Assembly (NCBI GenBank): GCA_015057515.1
Contig: SVED01000013.1
Span: 1 to 36,856 of the forward strand
Reading direction: 5' to 3'
DNA length: 36,856 nt
Source: Lachnospiraceae bacterium
Lineage (GTDB): Bacteria; Bacillota; Clostridia; Lachnospirales; Lachnospiraceae
Below, in pieces: positions 34,634-36,856 of this stretch. The notes under the pieces were generated by a model that saw only the letters and a program-made list of their open reading frames with translations, did not search any database and was not told where the DNA came from. Numbering within the stretch: the stretch's first letter is position 1; the number at the start of each line of letters is the position of its first letter. The translations under genes and the position numbers were made by a program.

Positions 34634-35845
34634 TCATACAATATCTTTAATCACACTAACGATATACTCAACATCTTCATCTGTTAACTTAGTGTTCAGT
34701 GGTAAGCTAACTTCACTCTTGTACATGTTATAAACATTAGGATAATCCTTTATGTCATAACCCATATTTTTATATGCAGTCATCATAGGCAATGGTTTGT
34801 AATGCACATTACACACAATTCCTCTCTCTGCCATACTTATTATAAATTGATTACGCATCTTTTCATCATATCCCGGAAATCTCAATAGATACAAATGTCC
34901 CGAAGATATGTTTTTCTTATCATAATGTACAAGATATTTTAAATTTAGCTCATCTGCCACCTTATTATATCTTTGAATTATAGTCCTTCTTTTTGCTAGC
35001 ATTGCATCATATCTATCCAACTGTACCAATCCTATACTAGCCATAATATCTGTCATATTGCATTTATACGCAGGGTATTTAATATCATATTCCCACGAAC
35101 CCAACTGATTCTTCTGAAGAGCATCCTTGTTTTGTCCGTGAAGAGACAATAGCATATATTCCTTATATAGCCACTCATTGTCTATGCCTTGTATATCTTT
35201 CCATACTACAGCACCACCTTCTGCAGTAGTCAAATTTTTAACTGCATGAAAACTAAAGGAAGTAAAGTCAGCACATTGACCACACATGTATTCGTTACCG
35301 TCAATAATTCTTTTTGCCCCAAAACCATGAGCAGCATCAGCCAAAACAATTATTCTATTAAACTTCTGCTGAATTACATTATTAGGATTCGGACAATATA
35401 ATTCTTTCTTTTGCTCAAGTATAGAATATAGCTTTTCATAGTCACACATACGACCGCCTATATCAACTGGCATAATAACCTTAGTTCTACTAGTTATAGC
35501 CTTGCTAACAGCCTCATAATCCATTTCAAATGAATCTTTTGCTGTATCAACCATAACAATTTTGGCCCCTACATGCTGTATAACCGACGCAGTTGCAGTA
35601 TATGTATAGGCAGACGTGATAACTTCGTCGCCTTCTCCAATCCCTAAAATTCTCAATGTTAATTCCATAGCCGCTGTCGCTGAATTTAAACATACTGCTT
35701 TAGACGCATTACAATATTCTGCAATCCTTGTTTCAAACAATTTAGTTTTTGGCCCTGTCGTAATCCAACCACTTCGTAACACCTCTACCACTGCTTGTAT
35801 TTCATCATCAGTAATATCTGGTGGGCTAAAAGGTATATTTCTCAT
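34634..35845 (-). CDS. DegT/DnrJ/EryC1-family aminotransferase (PglE/ArnB-like)
   Basis: A 403-residue PLP enzyme. NSATAAMELTLRILGIGEGD binds phosphate, LADAAHGFGAKRI holds Asp170 and His173, and SFHAVKNLTTAEGGA carries the Schiff-base Lys203. The start SPPDITDDEIQAVVEVLRSG and the WITTGPKTK motif are those of PglE/ArnB/PseC-type 4-aminotransferases, which act on UDP-4-keto sugars. The matching 4,6-dehydratase is not in this window; it may lie upstream of the LCP gene. With the PglC-like transferase and GNAT that follow, it could make a bacillosamine-type UDP-4-acetamido sugar. ATG 35845 has AGGAG. Confidence 0.88.
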   Translation of the reverse strand: MRNIPFSPPDITDDEIQAVVEVLRSGWITTGPKTKLFETRIAEYCNASKAVCLNSATAAMELTLRILGIGEGDEVITSAYTYTATASVIQHVGAKIVMVDTAKDSFEMDYEAVSKAITSRTKVIMPVDIGGRMCDYEKLYSILEQKKELYCPNPNNVIQQKFNRIIVLADAAHGFGAKRIIDGNEYMCGQCADFTSFSFHAVKNLTTAEGGAVVWKDIQGIDNEWLYKEYMLLSLHGQNKDALQKNQLGSWEYDIKYPAYKCNMTDIMASIGLVQLDRYDAMLAKRRTIIQRYNKVADELNLKYLVHYDKKNISSGHLYLLRFPGYDEKMRNQFIISMAERGIVCNVHYKPLPMMTAYKNMGYDIKDYPNVYNMYKSEVSLPLNTKLTDEDVEYIVSVIKDIV

Positions 35846-35869
35846 ATCTTTCTCCTAAAAAATATCTCT

Positions 35870-36856
35870 CTACTCTTCAATCACTATCTTCTCACCGGCA
35901 TACATTGCTCTCAAATACTCCTTCGCCTGCTCTACAGTTGCCTCATCAGGTATCATTACATATGCGGTGAAATTTCCCATAGAATAAGTTGTGCCTGAAC
36001 TGTCGAATCCATTTACGCTGTAGGATATTATATCCCAGCCTCGCATATCGTTAAGCTGGAACTTAACCAGCTCACTTATCTCATCATAGGTCATACTTGT
36101 TATCATACTATCTGATATAGCCTCTAAAACTTCTGTATAGTTGTATAACATATCCGAAGAAACCATCTTATTGATTACTGCCTCTATAACAGCCATCTGA
36201 TTCCTTCCCCTTTGTCTGTCACCATCAGCAAAAGCATACCTACATCTAGCAAACAGGAGTGCCTCTTTTCCATTCAACTCATTACTTCCCTTTTTAAAGT
36301 TACATCCACCCCAGCTAAACGCATAATCCGAATACACTGTTATTCCACCCAGCTCATCGATTATCTCTTCGAATCCAGTGAAATTAATCTTTACGTAGTC
36401 ATCTACCTGAACACCATACAGCATACCTAATGTGTCCTTGGACACGTCTATGCCATATATGCCTGCATGAGTAAGTTTATCCTTTACACCGTTAGATATT
36501 GATAGCGGCACATAATAATCTCTAGGCGTGCTTATCATAAGTATCTGTCTGGTATCTAAGTTCACTGTTATAAGTATATTTACATCACTTCTGCTAGTTA
36601 CATTTGGTGAGCCAGTGGTATCTATACCACTAACGTACACCGTGAATACACGGTCACCGTTATACAAGTAATCCTCTGGTACCTCCTCCGGAGCCACTAC
36701 AACCTCTGTCTCAATGTCCTTGTAGGCTATGGATTTGACCTTATCAAGGAAATCTCCATAATTTTCATTCTCCTCCACAAAGTTCACATAGGCACTGTTC
36801 AATATAACAGCCTGGACCTCTTGGTCATAGAGTCCCTGAATAAGTTCTGACACGCC
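35870..36856 (-). CDS. LytR-CpsA-Psr (LCP) family cell-wall polymer attachment protein, 5' end missing
   Basis: The last 328 codons of an LCP protein; the N-terminal signal-anchor lies beyond the right edge, and the Val/Met at 36853 is internal. The LCP domain shows VYVSGIDTTGSPNVTSRSDV then ILMISTPRDYYVPL, YDAF-like SDYAFSWGGCNFKKGSNELN and LLFARCRYAFADGDRQRGRN QMAVIEA, with the R-D-R-R pattern that holds polyprenyl phosphate. The part before it (about residues 1-65 of what is seen, with QEVQAVILNSAYVNFVEENE) looks like the extra periplasmic-binding-like region known from Lachnospiraceae LCP proteins. It likely attaches the polymer encoded downstream to peptidoglycan. Confidence 0.93.
   Translation of the reverse strand, partial: GVSELIQGLYDQEVQAVILNSAYVNFVEENENYGDFLDKVKSIAYKDIETEVVVAPEEVPEDYLYNGDRVFTVYVSGIDTTGSPNVTSRSDVNILITVNLDTRQILMISTPRDYYVPLSISNGVKDKLTHAGIYGIDVSKDTLGMLYGVQVDDYVKINFTGFEEIIDELGGITVYSDYAFSWGGCNFKKGSNELNGKEALLFARCRYAFADGDRQRGRNQMAVIEAVINKMVSSDMLYNYTEVLEAISDSMITSMTYDEISELVKFQLNDMRGWDIISYSVNGFDSSGTTYSMGNFTAYVMIPDEATVEQAKEYLRAMYAGEKIVIEE

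Overview
The window is chromosomal DNA from a low-GC, motile Firmicute, most likely a member of the Lachnospiraceae (genus not resolved). The evidence is a flagellar rod pair directly behind an MreB/Mbl gene (the Bacillus mbl-flhO-flhP order), a glmS self-cleaving ribozyme, a SAM-I (S-box) riboswitch, TTGACA/TATAAT promoters, AGGAGG ribosome binding sites, and secreted choline-binding-repeat, TraX-like and VanZ-like proteins. Nearly all genes lie on the minus strand, so transcription runs mostly from right to left.

Left and middle (1-17.4 kb) is mostly housekeeping. It holds flgG (cut by the window edge), flgF and mbl; a PAS-GAF-PAS protein with no output domain; a DivIVA-like coiled-coil protein with an exact 11-residue cysteine period; a plus-strand lipoprotein; glmS behind its ribozyme; a small methionine-rich membrane protein on the plus strand; metG; murA; pyrB-pyrI; a small membrane protein; an ornithine-carbamoyltransferase-family enzyme with altered ornithine-side motifs; metK under a SAM-I riboswitch; and a divergent TraX-like membrane protein. 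Intergenic hairpins form convincing terminators, several of them shared by convergent genes.

The right part (17.4-36.9 kb) is a surface and envelope region. Read in the direction of transcription, it starts with a LytR-CpsA-Psr attachment protein (5' end outside the window). A tightly packed, visibly AT-rich exopolysaccharide/capsule cluster follows: DegT aminotransferase, polyprenyl-phosphate sugar-phosphate transferase, GNAT acetyltransferase, UDP-glucose 6-dehydrogenase, second DegT aminotransferase, Gfo/Idh/MocA oxidoreductase, two GT4 glycosyltransferases, a FemAB/GNAT-like protein, a Wzy-type polymerase, a MurJ/Wzx-type flippase, an asparagine-synthetase-like protein without the Cys nucleophile, and a formyltransferase. 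Spacing is 4-nt overlaps to 65 nt. A VanZ-like protein and a 935-residue secreted protein follow; the latter joins beta-sandwich domains, a solute-binding-protein-like domain and 11 choline-binding-type repeats.

Together the cluster encodes a complete Wzx/Wzy-type route: precursor synthesis, initiation on a lipid carrier, chain building, flipping, polymerisation and attachment to the wall. The enzyme set suggests a polymer with uronic acid, acetylated or formylated amino sugars and perhaps a uronamide; this is inference. The least expected items are the cysteine hendecad protein, the solute-binding/choline-binding fusion, and the atypical carbamoyltransferase sitting behind a SAM riboswitch.
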